NCBI GenBank assembly: GCA_946699065.1
Contig: CAMPDV010000006.1
Coordinates: 558,001 to 622,000, forward strand
Origin: Loxodes magnus
Lineage: Eukaryota > Ciliophora > Karyorelictea > Loxodida > Loxodidae
Length of the DNA stretch: 64,000 bases
Direction: 5' to 3'
This document shows, piece by piece, positions 40,023-52,931 of this stretch; the stretch's first letter is position 1, and every line of letters starts with the position of its first letter. The notes beneath the pieces were generated by a model. The model was not told the DNA's origin and searched no databases. It saw only the letters and a list, made by a program, of their open reading frames with translations. The translations under genes were made by a program, and so were the position numbers.

Positions 40023-40094
40023 TTCCCCATCCTTAGCTTGAACACAGATCTTTCGGATGAGAGCCGAATATCCTAACCACTAGACTAATGCGGA
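40023..40094 (-). tRNA. tRNA-Glu (anticodon CTC)
   Basis: 72 nt. D-arm sequence GTCTAGTGGTTAGGAT (A box) is the hallmark of eukaryotic tRNA-Glu. The anticodon stem TTCGG/CCGAA closes a CTCTCAT loop with anticodon CTC, and the T loop is TTCAAGC. The 3' CCA is not encoded. A T5 run, a Pol III terminator, follows within about 10 nt. Oddities: one acceptor mismatch (G:G) and a G:A pair in the T stem, so a slightly degenerate or edited gene cannot be excluded. Confidence 0.8.
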
Positions 40095-40299
40095 CTTACT
40101 TATTGATTTATAAAAAGTATAAAAAGGTTTCAAGCATATTAAGAGTATTAGCTGATTGAATAAATAAAGATATCTTAATAGAAATAAGTTAAAGTTATTT
40201 GATTCTTAAGATAATTTAAAGTAAATAGTTTAAGAGAACCTTTTATATAACTATGATATAGCTACCTCTATTTATAGTTCTAGGATTTCAGAATGTAAA

Positions 40300-42629
40300 T
40301 TTGATTAAAGAGGAATAATCTATACTTACTATTAAAGAATGAAATGCCTTTATGGTCAAATTACATTAGTCTCTTTACAGCTTTTTTCTTCTATTTAATA
40401 TTTATTTTTGGTTCTTTTTTTCTGCGAATTGAAGTACCAGTTTATTGTTTTGGTTCTCTACCTTAAAACTTTACTAAAAGCTTGATGTAATGCTAATAAT
40501 TCAAAATAATTTCATATTTCCTGATTCTTATATTCTCTTTATTTAAATTATTCCTTAAATAATGAGATTTAACCTTCAATACTGATATTCTAGTAGCAGA
40601 AACTTTACTGAGGAGACTTATAAATTGGATGCTTTTATTGCTTAATCTACTATAATTAAATAAATCCTTGCATTTATAGAATCTGCTTCCTACTAAAAAT
40701 TTACTGATAGTTGATTCTTTTATTTTGTATTAATATAACTAAATCAACTTAGTAATCACTTTGATATTTAATTTTAGAAGCGCATTCTATTCTTCTAGTC
40801 CCTAGCTCTAATACTAAGCAGCCTAGTTAATTTACTATTGTTTATATTGATATTTTGGTATTATATTAAAGGTAAAGCTTATCTTTCTAAAACTTAATCA
40901 TAATCATATTACTATTTCAGTGAAGCATAGTGTAAAAGCTAATTAGCCTTTATCTTATTCCTTTAATTTAATCTATTTTAGATTTAATTATTTTACTATT
41001 TAACTATATACAGTCTTATTATAGCTGCGTATCTCTTACTCTATTTAAGTTAACATCTTAGTATCTTATTTAAAAGAAGGATAACTAGGTATATTTAGGT
41101 ATAGCTTTGATAAGTTAGTTAATTTTAGTTAGTAGTTTCAAAAATATACACTAGCTTCTAAATAGAATCTCTATATCACAATAGAGCAAATTAAGAGTTA
41201 TTTAATACTTTAAATAATTAAAGCTAAGTACTTCCATCTCTATAATTAAGTTAAATTAAGCACTCTAAGCAGTTATAAAGCTAAAGTTAATAGCTATATC
41301 TAAGTATAAAAACAATTGATTAGGTATAGATAAATGATAATGCTTATTATATTAAATAGTTAGACTAACTAATATTAGTTATAATCTAAGTCATTGTATA
41401 TCAAAATCCATCTAATTCAATTACTAATATTATGCCTCTTTTTATTAACTTAAAAACAGTAAAAAATACATAAGTAAAAATAAATTAAGTCTTTTTTAAG
41501 AACTATTTGTATATAAAAGAGTATAGAAATATCTAAATAACCTAGAATAATAAAGTAAGCTAAATTAATACCAAGCATTAACAAATAATTATTAGATCAG
41601 TAGTTAAAAGAAATTTAAGTGCCTATCTTTAAAATAGCTTCTAATAGTTTTAATCTTAGAAGCATTAAACACTCTATTTACATTAAATTACATTTTCAAA
41701 TTTTGTGAATTAGCTATATGGATTACTTTATCATTAGCTGCTATTTATTTAAAAACTAGGAATTGGTAAATAGTTATTTTTAAGTAAAAACTAAAGAAAA
41801 ATATTCATAGCAATATGTATTAGATTGGAAATTTAATTTGGTAGCTAAAATGATTGTAATTTAAGCCTTATTCCAAAATTATATTACTAAATGAAGAGTC
41901 TTAATCCTACAATTTATATTACATTTATCCTATATCTTAGGTAGCTTTTATTATTTTATTTGTATTTCATATTTAATTTCTAGCATAGCTTAACTCTTTT
42001 ATTACTTTATCATTTAGTTTATACTTCAATCTGAAATATTTAGACAATAATATCATTCAGCTTTTTTATACTCATATCAAGTATGATTAACTAAGTTCAA
42101 TTTCTTAGGTAAAGCTTTCCATTGTTGATCTTGAACTGATTATGATAGAGAAACAATAGGGCTTCTTTATAAGGAGATATTTTTATAATTAACTCTTAAT
42201 TTTTATCTATTTGATTATCTTTATTTCCCTTCTCATTTCTTTATTTCCCTTAAATTTAATTAAAATACTTTTATCAAAAGCTTTATAATCAAATTAAGCT
42301 CAGATTTGGAAAAAAAAGGAAAAGGTTCAAGAATAAATACTCAAGAGAACTAGAAAAAATAGAAAAAGAGTGTATTAAAGGAAAGATTAGCCGTCTAATA
42401 CTCTAAAAAAGATGAGATAGTAGACAGATAAAGAAAAGTATTAGCAATATATAAAGAATAAAAGAAAATTATATTATAATAAAATTAAAAAGCATTGAAG
42501 CAAGTTCTTAGATAACTAAATATCAGAGGATATTAAAACTTAAGGATAGATTAATAAAGGTATAACTTTATCTTCATATTTAAACTCTTATATTTTAAAT
42601 AAAATGTAGTAAGCTTGTCTTGTTTGTGA
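40300..42629 (+). other. Possible multi-pass membrane protein gene (3' part), unrecognised
   Basis: A + strand frame (phase of 41721) is open at least from about 41.7 kb to TGA 42627-42629. It reads as several hydrophobic segments (about 41.88-42.05 and 42.18-42.26 kb) followed by a Lys/Gln-rich coiled tail (42.3-42.6 kb). It would overlap the start of the RING-kelch gene by about 26 nt in another frame, which is unusual, so its end or the neighbour's start may be wrong. The part before 41.7 kb is not resolved. No family recognised. Confidence 0.3.
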
Positions 42630-44076
42630 CTAAAGTTATGATAGAGCAACACATTTACCCAGGGTACTTCCTTGTAATCACCTATAATGCAGCTAGTGTA
42701 TCTTTTAAAATTGAAATGTAAAATAAACTGTTAAATGTGCAGAGTGCTAGCAATCTTTTAAAATTGATCCACTTAGTATTGAAGTACCTTTTCTACCTGT
42801 ATAAGGCTAGAAGGCTTAATCATAAAGTCAAGATTTATTAAGCGATTTAAGAAATTATAAGTTGAATCTTGAATAAGAAAAGAAAAACCTGCTATAAGAA
42901 ATATAATAAAGGAAAGCCAAACTAAGTCAAAAAATAGGCTCAATAAAAGATTTAATTTAATGAATAGAGCAAAGCCAAATCAAGCATCTTTAATAGATCG
43001 AAGACTAAGCGCAAATGAAATTTGATAATTAATAATAAAAAATTGACTAAATTATAGCAACGATAAGTCAGTAAGCCTCATAAAGCAAATGAAATTCTTT
43101 TAATTAGCAAGAGAATATTTGGGAGCTAGCTTTATAGTAAGATTGATATAATAAAAGTGAAGCAAAAGTATTTTTTAAAGACTTTGAGGATTAGTTATTT
43201 GTTTAAATAGAAGAAATGCTCAAGTAATTACTTCATAATAGACAAGAAGCAGAAGAACCAAACCACACTCATGCTATCGCTATTAACGCCTCTTTTAATT
43301 GTATAAAAACAATATAAAAATAGTCAAAAAATCTAAAAACTTATAATATAGCACTATAAAAAACTTAAAAGTAAGATGTTGAAATTGAAATTACAGAAGG
43401 AAACTTCACATAGATAGAACAGTTCTCTGATGAACACTTAGTAGCATCAGGAGGCTCAAAAAATAATGCTAAAAGATTTAACATCATAGATCAAGTTTAA
43501 GTATAGACTTATGAAATGTTAACTTCTAGATATTGACATAGAACTAGATACAATAAAAAAGGAGACATTTATGTAATTTCTGGGTTAACAATAAATACAA
43601 GTGTTGTAGATACTAATAAATGTGAAATATTTAAATGAGACTAATTTAAATTTCAAAGTATAAAGCCAATCATAATTCCAGGATTTGGTTTTGGTTTTGA
43701 TATATTCCAAGATTAAGCTTATGTATTTGGAGGTTTCGATAGTGATAAAAGAGTATCCTTAGATAGTATTTAGGTGTATGACTCTTATAACAACTAATGG
43801 ACAAAAGTTCCTTAAACATTATCAAAACCTGGCTGTGCTTCTGCTGCTTATGTCTCAGGCTTGAGAGCGTTTTTAATATATAAGAACAATAGTGAGCTAC
43901 CTACTTAAATTTTCGATATGTAAAAAATAACTGTTTAAGCAAGTCTATACAGTGGAGTGTCTTTACAAGAATTTTCTTAGCCTATTTCTAGTAGCAACTG
44001 TGTATATCAATATGATAATGGTAATAATTTACTTATTTATAATGCTAGTAATGAAAAATGGAGTAAAATTAGCTGA
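42604..44076 (+). CDS. RING / coiled-coil / kelch protein, copy A
   Basis: 490 codons from ATG 42604 to TGA 44074-44076, one frame. Residues about 5-55 form a RING-HC finger: CLVC, then LPCNHLQCSQC, then CAEC. Residues about 75-270 are a Gln/Lys/Glu coiled coil (TRIM-like arrangement). Residues about 270-490 hold kelch-like repeats (VASGG ... RFNIID; IYVISG; AYVFGGFDS ... VYDSYNNQWTKVP). Expected role: an E3 ubiquitin ligase using kelch blades to bind substrate. It has a clear paralogue in inverted orientation at 49273-50802. Start: the first Met, a few residues before the RING, as in the paralogue. Confidence 0.8.
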
Positions 44077-47000
44077 TAAAACAATAAACTTATTTTATTG
44101 AAATTAAGCACATAAAGCATTCCAAACTTAATTAAATCTATAATATAAAAACACTTATAAAAGTACTTATAAGCTTATAACTCTAGTTAATACTTACTAA
44201 TAATCTTTTATAGTTATCAGCTATAAAAAAATACTAATATTTCTGAATTTCTTAAATGATATAACTCTTAATTTATGAATGGAAAATGAATATTAAAATG
44301 ATAATTAACTTGCTATTTCTTCTAACTGATATAGCAAGTAAGATATCTGGCTCTATATTAAACTTAATTTCATAAGATAAGGCTATATATATGCAAAATT
44401 TAACTAGCTAGTTATATTATTATATTTCAACTTTAGTTAAAAGACTCCTTTGTTTAATTTAATTTCACTGGTAATTTAAAACTTAGTGATAAAATAACTT
44501 AAATTGTTTAGCATTGATATGTTTTGTAATTTAGCATAAGGTGCTAGTATAATAAAAGTGATTAAAGAGTAAAGAAATAATTGCAAAGCAAAGAGAAAAA
44601 ATATTCCTAGGTAACTTTTTAATAATTTATGTAATATAAGACTTAGAAGCAATGATCAAGCTCTCTATATTGTGAAGCTTTATCTATAGACTTAGTATTT
44701 ATTATAAATCTACTTAAATATAAATCTCTCTATGGGTTACCACTATACAATCATTTGTCTAAAATTAAAAATATTCTAAAATCTTAGTCTAAATCATCTA
44801 AGGAGTTAAAGAAATTCCCTTTTAAAAATAAAGATAATGATGGTAAGTTAAGTTATTTTTAAAATAGAGGATTAGAATGTAAAGCTATATAAAGATAATT
44901 TTAAGGAAAATGACTATACTGTTTAGACACTTGAAGTATAGCTTACTTAAAAGTATATAAAAGTAAATTATACCATTAATACCTAGATATTATTTGTATA
45001 ATGTAAGTTAATGATATATCTTCCCTTATTTAATGCTTAATACTAATTATAAAATCCAACCTATATTTCATTATAACTATACAAAGTACTTTACTTATTA
45101 ATTCCTATTTATCTTAGAATATTAAAAAGCATAAATAATTAGGTTATTATATATACCATTTCAAAGGTGAAATAACTATTATTATAAGCATCTAAAATAC
45201 ATAAATGGAGAATATAATTCTAATTATGCTATTTATGTAGAAAAAATAGACTTTATACCGTTGATATCCAAATTTAGCCTTTGAAGAGGAGTGTAGATAT
45301 GATTAGTATTCATATAAGAAATCTAAGCATTTTAATATACACATATAAATATTAAGCAATATACTTTAGCTTAAGTTAAAGTTGCTATTTCCATACTTTG
45401 CATTCAAAACCAGGAATTAGGTATTCTAAATTTAGAATATATCAATCTAATAATTTACAAATCCAGCGCATACATTTAATCTTATTAGATTATAGTCTTT
45501 ATCTAATTAAAACTTCATTTATTTGCTAGCTCCTTTTTTCTCTTCTAGTATCTTATTAGACCTAATCATTAAGATTAACTAAAGCTAATGAAGCTTATAT
45601 GCTTTATAATACCATACATTTCTTTATCAAAGTTATAATCCTTATTTCAACAATAATTTTAAAATGCTGCTTTGTCCTAATAAATTTAGCAATCTCAGTT
45701 ATTACTACTAAAAATTATAGGAGAAAAGGGTTTACTGAGGAATCGAATAGCAAAATGAAAAATTTAAGAAAGAAAAGCATGGTAAAGTATTATCAACTAA
45801 AATGCACTTAGAATTTTGAATAAACAGAAATAGAGAAAAGTGAAAGAAGTTAAAATTTTAAGTTAACTAGAAAAATAATTTATTCTAAAATAAGTTTAAA
45901 GATAAAAATGTGGATATGAATAGATGCATATTCTTAGAATGGTATTAAAATGCTTTATCTTTATTTTAACTTAAATATTTTAAAACTAAAACTCTAATTA
46001 ATAATAAAAAAGGAACTACAAAAGAAGAAAGTTATAGAATCCTATATCAAGATTGAATTCCTAATCAATGATTTAGATATTTTTCTATAGTAAGTTCTTT
46101 AATAATTTTTAACTGTATGTTTTATTGCTTTGGAGTAGGCTATTAGAATAAAAAATATCTGTCTCTTTCTTTTGACTTGTAAGTAAAGTTTTATTTATCA
46201 AACTATACATATTTATATTAATACTGAGTGCTTTCACAGAAAAGCTATAATAATTTATTGATTTTTATATTTATCGATTATATTAAAAATAATAAACTTA
46301 GCAGTCCTTTCTTACTTTAGAGAAATAATATCAAAATCATAAAATTTACTTATCATATAAATTGGTAGGTTGATATTTATTAAGTTTAAGATAAAATGAC
46401 GGTTAAATTTTAGCTAGTTATTATATAAATTAAATAATAAAACTTTTAAATTATAAGAGAATATTTTAAAACAACATTGAGATAAAGCATTTATTTTAGT
46501 TCTTATACTACCTATTCATTTTAATTTACTCATAAAGCATATCCTTTCTTAGCTGCTCTTAGTCTTGAGTTAAATTCTCAATTTTCTATCTTAAAATATC
46601 CTTTTTACTTGAATCTAAATTAAGTAACTCCTTACATTCTTTTTAAATGAATTCCCAATTTTAAACCACAAGAGCCTTCAGTGATTCACAATAAAATAGA
46701 GTAATATATATTAAGTTATTTCTCGTACGCTTAAACCTAATCATACTCTTATCAAAATTATACACTTAAATCTTTTATATTCATTAATATCGTTCTAAGT
46801 AACTAGTTTACTCACTAGAAAATTATATATAAAGAAAGCATTATTAGATAACTCTATAAGTGATTTATAAACTAGGATATACAAATATTGATAAAATAGA
46901 TTAAGATTAAGAAAGAATATTCTACTTGTAAAAATTATAAACATTTACACTGAATAAATTGCATGTATTTATGGAAATAAAAATAGGTAACAGCAAATTT

Positions 47001-48255
47001 ATTTCCTTTATCCCATTTTCTCAAATACTAAATTATTAAAATTTAATAACACGAATTAGGAAATATCTTCTATTATGTAAAAAAGCATTTTCAAGTGTCA
47101 TTTGATTCTTTAAATAAAATCAAAAATGTATTTTCTATAATCAGTATGAATATTTTTAAAAGAGAGACTTTCAAAAAGAAAAACTAGAAAAATAGATAAT
47201 TATCAAGTTTAAATTAATTTAATAAAGGTTAAAAATAAAATGTCTTATAAATTGCTACTACTTTTAGCTTAAAATTTAAGTATCTATATTGTTTATTAAT
47301 ATTTACTTATAATTAAATATCCAGTCTAAATCATAGCTTTTTTTAGGCTAAATACATCACTTGGATTATTTCACGAGTGACGTACATATTTAATTATTCC
47401 GGTAAAATTAGGCTTCGATAAGTATGATTGGAGCCTAATCTTCCATAATGTTGTGTTGGATTGCAAAATCGATGATGGTTTGATATTGGCTACGGATTTG
47501 ACGTAAAATATCAAATTTCAAGAATAGCTTCTCGTTAGAATATTGTGATTTGCACTTTTTGACTTTTGTAAGTCCAAAATCCTGATCTCTTAAGCAATTC
47601 AAATTTTTTTGTTTTAATAATTATTAAATTGTCTAATATAAACACCTAATTTTTAATTTCTCCCATTAACTCTAATCATATAAAACATATTAAAAGTGAG
47701 CATCTAAATAATAATGATATTCTCAAAAGACTAAATATATTTTTAACCTAATAAATATATCTTTAGAAGTTTAATAATTATTTTAGCTAAAAACTCTCTT
47801 TTTTATACACAATTCAATTACTTTAAATTTCTTTTAAGTTAAATCCTTATATAATTTTTTTAAATCTACTTACTCGAAAATTCTATTTAATAAGCAATAA
47901 GATTTTAAATTAAGCTTTCTTTTAAAAATTTATTATTTTTAATACTATTTTCCATTTAAAAGGATTATCTCTTCACAATGGCAACTTAATTATTAAAATT
48001 AATATTCTAATAAATATTTATTTTTATAATCATTTTATTCTAAATCTATTATGGAAAAATTAAAAATTAAATTAGATTACTTATATATAAATATGCATGT
48101 TAAAAGTTTTTAAAATTTTCTTCGTTTCTTTAATACCATAAAATGTTATATAATAGATATAATTACTATTAATTATAACTTTAATAAATTTTTGCTTTCA
48201 TTGGCATTTCAAACAACTCCAGCTATCCATTTTCAATTGAATCTGGATTTCTTGA
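44077..48255. other. AT-rich region between the two RING-kelch genes
   Basis: Mostly very AT-rich and without recognised features. A + strand ORF near 45599-45811 starts with a hydrophobic segment but has no support beyond that. A GC-richer island at 47340-47610 is listed separately. Confidence 0.4.
47340..47610 (+). other. GC-richer island, possible exon or RNA gene
   Basis: Clearly less AT-rich than its surroundings. A + frame reads LGFDKYDWSLIFHNVVLDC followed by KIDDGLILATDLT, which is protein-like, but no start, end or family is apparent. A small structured RNA is the alternative. Confidence 0.25.
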
Positions 48256-48910
48256 TCATTTTTTTTATGTGTATGGCTACTAATTTCTCTCAATCTCACT
48301 CAAATCTATTCTGTATCCTATCTTTTTTATACTCTGTTGCAATTTATAAAAAAATTGTTAAATCTCTTCAAGTTCTTTAGTTCTCTTTTTTAATTGATGC
48401 ATTCTCCATTAGATGTTGTAAAGAGTTGCAATATCTGCATCTCTCTATCTTCAATTCCAATTTCTAATAGTAATAATAAAGCTCTCAAGTTTTTCCAATC
48501 TTTAGTTAATTTATTTCTTTAGGTTTCTGATTCATCAATTACTTTATTAGTTACAATATCATTTTAATTTCTTCAATGATCATGGAAACTTCCTAAAAGG
48601 CTTTAGGATTAACACCACAATTTTTCTTCTATTAAAATTTTGTTTTAAAAAGTTACTCCCTTAAGTAAATTGTATCTAAGGACAATTGCTCAATTGAGTC
48701 GTCAATTCTCTTACTCTGTCTGAAAGAATGCAAATCACCTCATCCTACTTGATGAGAATTTTCTTCATTTAGCATATTGTCCGAATATGAATTCATTTTC
48801 CTGTTCTATTATTGAACTTATTTCCTAATTTCCTTATTGTCATTTGCCTTAAAAAGATAAGAAATTCTCCGGTGACTTTATTTTTTCTCTTCTAGTCTGG
48901 CGTATCTCAT
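48256..48910 (-). CDS. Small coiled-coil protein, one tiny intron
   Basis: ATG at 48910 (complement) opens a Gln/Glu/Lys-rich frame (MRYARLEEKKQSHRRI...). About 120 codons on, a GT-AG segment must be removed to pass into a second frame with strong heptad pattern (MHQLKKRTKELEEIQQFFYK) ending at TGA 48256-48258. Two intron choices give the same downstream frame: 48527-48542 (16 nt) and 48527-48554 (28 nt). The product would be about 210 residues. A competing uninterrupted frame on the same strand (to about 48204) exists but carries a cluster of five TGAs within about 45 codons. No family recognised; a scaffold or SNARE-like helix protein is possible but has no support beyond the coiled coil. 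Confidence 0.4.
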
Positions 48911-49272
48911 ATCCTTTCATTGTTAATTTTTTGATACTTTGTTAATCTCCATTTTCCCGGATTTTAATTATGCAGAGGATATTAAACTAAGTTAAAAAAC
49001 TAGGTTGGTTTAACTAATTAATAAAAATTCTTTAAAAACATATTCTTCTGCTATTTATTAAATACCTTATATTTATTCATTCTCTTTTAATATATATATC
49101 CTTTTTATTTTTTTATTTTGCAGAGAATTCCTCCAATTACTTAATCTTGCAAGCTATAAGAAGAATCTTATTTTTACAATAGACTTTTCTTAATATATTT
49201 CCCTTAGTTCATTTATCAATTTATATTTTGCAATTTATGTTGATTTTCTCATGAACTGAAAGTAGAAATTAA

Positions 49273-50802
49273 TCAAGATAAATAAAAATTTAATTAAGAG
49301 TTTTACTCAAGTTTTTTTTCCCAAATCCCTTTATTAAAATCGTAGCAAAACAACTTGGATTCATAATTGTATTGGTATACTTTTTGATCTACATTTATAG
49401 GTTGAGCATAAACTGTAAATTTAGTTTAGAATTTTGTTCCATGCTTTACTATACTTTTAAAATCAAAGACTAGAGTGTCTTCGTTATTTTAGCAGTTGTA
49501 GTAAATAATGGATGTATCTGCTTCTCTAAGATAAGCAGCAGTTGTTTTAGCTCCTTCAGGATGTTAAATTTAATGTTTATTCCATTAATTATTTTATACA
49601 TTATACATCTAAATTTCTTTTAAGCAGCTATATCCATAAAAGCCACATATCACATAAATTTCTTCTAGTCTTTTAAAAGCACCAAAATTTCATGCAATTT
49701 ATGGAATGACTGCAACACTTTTGAACTTTTATTAATTCATTCCAAAGACTTCACAATAGCTTTTATCATAGCCTGATATTATATAGATATGGCTTTAAAG
49801 ATCATACACAGTTCTGTGCATATTTCTTTCATTCTGCATTTTGTATTTTTTTATGTTTTCTTCTTAAAATATATTGAAAGCATTACCATCATCATTTAAG
49901 TTAAAATTTCCTCCTGAAGTAACCAATGTCTAAAATCCTATCTATTCTACCTGTGTGTAATTGCAGTCTATCTAAGGCATTTGAGTTTTAGTTTCATTGA
50001 AAAGGTTCTAATATGGATCATAATCTATTTTAAGGCTTGAACTATTTTTGAAATGAGAAATAACATTTTTATTTTCTTTAAATCTTTCTATATATTCTTA
50101 AAATTTCTTAAATCTCTCCACTTCCTATTCCACAAATTTAATGTCAACCTTTTCCAGTAAATCTATAGAAGGTCCTGCATCTTTATTAGTTAAAAGCTTC
50201 TTAAATCAAATATGCTATTTTTCCCATTCCTCTTAAATTGTTTAAACTTCTTTTTATGCTTTCTATAGTAAAACATCCAGAAATTCTACTGAAAATTATT
50301 TCTCTGTTACATAGAGTTTGATTCTAAACTAGTTATCCTTTGATTACTTTAATATGTTTTCAAATTAAAAAATAAGATCACTTAGTTTCTTTTAGTTCCC
50401 TTACAGATCGTCATGAATTTCATTTATTTTAGGTAGTAAGATTTCATTAAGGAGATCAACTATTTGCTTCCCTATTGATGATTTAGCTTTAAGAATTTGC
50501 TTTATTTAATTAGTCAATGGAATTTACCAGTTTTTAAGGGTTTCTATTCCCTTTTCATATAGATCTTATAGTCTTTCTTGTATCTCTAGTTCTGTTGTTA
50601 TATCAATATTTTCAGGTAATTTACTTGGCAATATCGTTGATTCTTTACTACACTAAGACAAAGGACAAATATTTTGCTTATTTTCCCAACTGTTGTTTAA
50701 GCAATCTTAGCACACAGTGTGACTGCAAGGAAGTATTTTAGGTACTTTTTTTAACTAATTGTAATAAAGTGAACACTAAGGACATTTAGGCAAATATGAC
50801 AT
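49273..50802 (-). CDS. RING / coiled-coil / kelch protein, copy B
   Basis: 509 codons from ATG 50802 (complement) to TGA 49273-49275, one frame; an in-frame ATG at 50865 would add 21 residues. Residues about 7-50 form a RING finger: CPQC, then LPCSHTVCQDC, then CPLSQC. Residues about 60-270 are coiled coil. Residues about 290-505 are kelch-like (VTSGGNFN; IYIISGYD; IYVICGFYG ... MYNVQNNQWNKH). It has the same plan as copy A and clear similarity in the kelch part, so likely a diverged duplicate with its own substrate range. Expected role: E3 ubiquitin ligase. I prefer the 50802 start because it places Met just before the first RING Cys, as in copy A. Confidence 0.8.
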
Positions 50803-51501
50803 TTGATTATTAAACTAAATACCTTTAAACTTATTCCTTAATCTTATGTCTTTTTTATAAATCATATCATAGCTTCTTTGAGAAAGAAATGCTAGAAATC
50901 AATTATATAAATAAACCCAAAAATTTGAGAAGGAAATTTTGACAAAAAGTGACGGATAAAAGTTTCAATAATTTTAGGTGCTATTTGAATGGTAAGGAAT
51001 AAAAGCTTAGACAGGTTTATAATCCTAAATGTATAAATTAGTTAAAAGTTAATCGAATTACAATATCAGTTTTAATAGCTAAAGATAATTTCTAAGCAGA
51101 AAATATTATATTAGAAAGTATTATTTTATTCTTTAGCCTTGCTTTTATTAGTCCTATATTAAACATCTTCCTAGAATGCTCAAATAAAGGAATTTAAAGA
51201 GTGGAGTTTAGATAAAGATATAACTTAAATTATTATTTTTCTCTTTAAAAAGATAAGCTAGGATTGGATCTTTAGATAGAGATGTCTATTTGGGAAAAAT
51301 TTGCACTAAGACGAAATAAAATAACCAAAGCTCATATATTATTTTCTGTAGTTATGCCTATAATTTTCTATCATACTCTAGTTTTATATTTTTAACTAAA
51401 ATATTAATTGAAGCTTTGCTAATAATAGTAGCACAGATATAAAAAGAAATAAGGGTATATATATTAAGTTTTATACTCAGATAGTTATATTATTTTTTTT
51501 A

Positions 51502-52275
51502 ATGGTTCCTAAGAAATAATCGAATAAAAACTAACAGGACATTGATTAATAAAACTTTCTAATCGATATATACTCCCTAGGAGCTGAGAATACAAAATTG
51601 CAACAATCACTTCTAGACTTAATTTAACGACTAGATTCTCTAACTTTTACTGTGCAACAACTACAAAATGAAAATCAATGACTAAAAATGGAAATCAGCA
51701 CTAAAACATCCAATTCTTAACTTATCTAATAACTGGAAAAAACAGAGTTAAAACTTAAAGATAATAACAAGCAAAATAATTCTGAATAGCTTATTGCTCC
51801 TCATAATGTTCCTATGGTAGTGGAATAGCAGTATTCCAAAAATTTTTCTAATCGGAAAAAATATTAAAATGTCAAAAATTAGGACGTATCTCAAAAAAAT
51901 GCACAATAAGATGCTTCTTTTGTTAAAGAAATGGACATATATTTAAAAACTGCTGGTACTTTTAGAGAAAAAAGAAATAAACAAGTCAAAGGTTATGAAA
52001 TGACATGTCTAAGTTATATTGTTCCCTAGAAGGAATACTTTATAAGAAAAAGGCATATGGCGGAGATTAATTACTATATGATATAGTAAACGCACAAAAA
52101 AGAAGAGAGAGATAAATGTTTGAACCTAATTGAGACTGAAACAAGGTTCCTACTGTCAAGAAGGGATAAATTAGCTTGAGTCGATACGTGATAGAAGAAT
52201 GCGAGTCTAGTAATTCGAGAGAAGAATGGAGCGACCCCATGAGCATTTGAGAAAACTTATAAACTGATTCTGTGA
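51502..52275 (+). CDS. Coiled-coil protein of a dispersed repeat, copy 1
   Basis: From ATG 51502 a frame runs at least to TGA 52177 and at most to TGA 52273-52275 (225-257 residues; which in-phase TGA stops is unclear). The N-terminal half has leucine heptads (LLDLIQRLDSLTFTVQQLQ); the C-terminal half is Lys/Arg-rich with aromatic residues. A diverged copy lies 3.2 kb downstream in the same orientation, so this is probably the protein of a repeated, perhaps mobile, element. No RT, transposase or other enzyme is seen nearby. Function unknown. Confidence 0.55.
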
Positions 52276-52614
52276 CTAACCTAACAAAGGAAAAGTTATG
52301 TAAATAGATTATTATTATTATTATTTATAATAGAAGATTATTTATTTAATTAGAGAATTCTTTATAAGTACTAAGAGGGAAAATATGAAGTATGAAGAAA
52401 GAGTTTATTTAAATTTAGTCATATGAAGATAAAACTATACAATTCATATTAAGAAGAAGTTTCTTCTAACCTTGAAAAGCTATCTAAAATTACAATTTTA
52501 GTTAATTATCGAATGAGAAAACAATATGGTAACTTATCTGTTTTCAGTTTAAAATATACTAGAATTTTAATATTTAATTTTATACCAAGACTCTTATCGA
52601 AAATTTAAGATAAT

Positions 52615-52931
52615 AATTAATTAATTAATTTCAACTTAAAGAGTTTTGGACTGCAACTTCTTGCAGTTTAACGATCTCAACACTCCCTTCATGGGATAAC
52701 GGGGATATCCTGTTGCTTTCGAAAAGCCGTTGCCAGAGAGCTCCATGCTATGGGCAGCCAGACTTCAAGACCCTGCCAGGAGTGGATAATCAAAAGGAAG
52801 GCGTTCCATTCAGAAAATGACTCTGACCAGGGACTTTCTCAGCGACAGGAAAGGAACTTGTTCCTAGCCATAAAACCAGAAAGTATTATCACGAAGGTCA
52901 TTCTCAGCTCCTACCATCTTTTCAATTATAT
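52615..52931 (+). repeat. Structured dispersed repeat, copy 1 (about 320 bp)
   Basis: Begins after an AATTAATTAATTAATT tract and ends at CAATTATAT, the same borders as copy 2 at 62602-62923. It is GC-richer than its flanks. Hairpins: 52651-52666 (CTGCAA/TTGCAG), 52715-52727 (GCTTT/AAAGC), 52852-52865 (AGGAAC/GTTCCT). The first two have different sequences but the same pairing in copy 2. A short open frame (52750 onward) is probably incidental. Likely a structured RNA or SINE-like element; orientation is arbitrary. Confidence 0.75.

Noticed and set aside
45599-45811. Small ORF with an N-terminal hydrophobic segment
   Set aside because: No domain, start context or neighbour support; such ORFs are expected by chance in this base composition.
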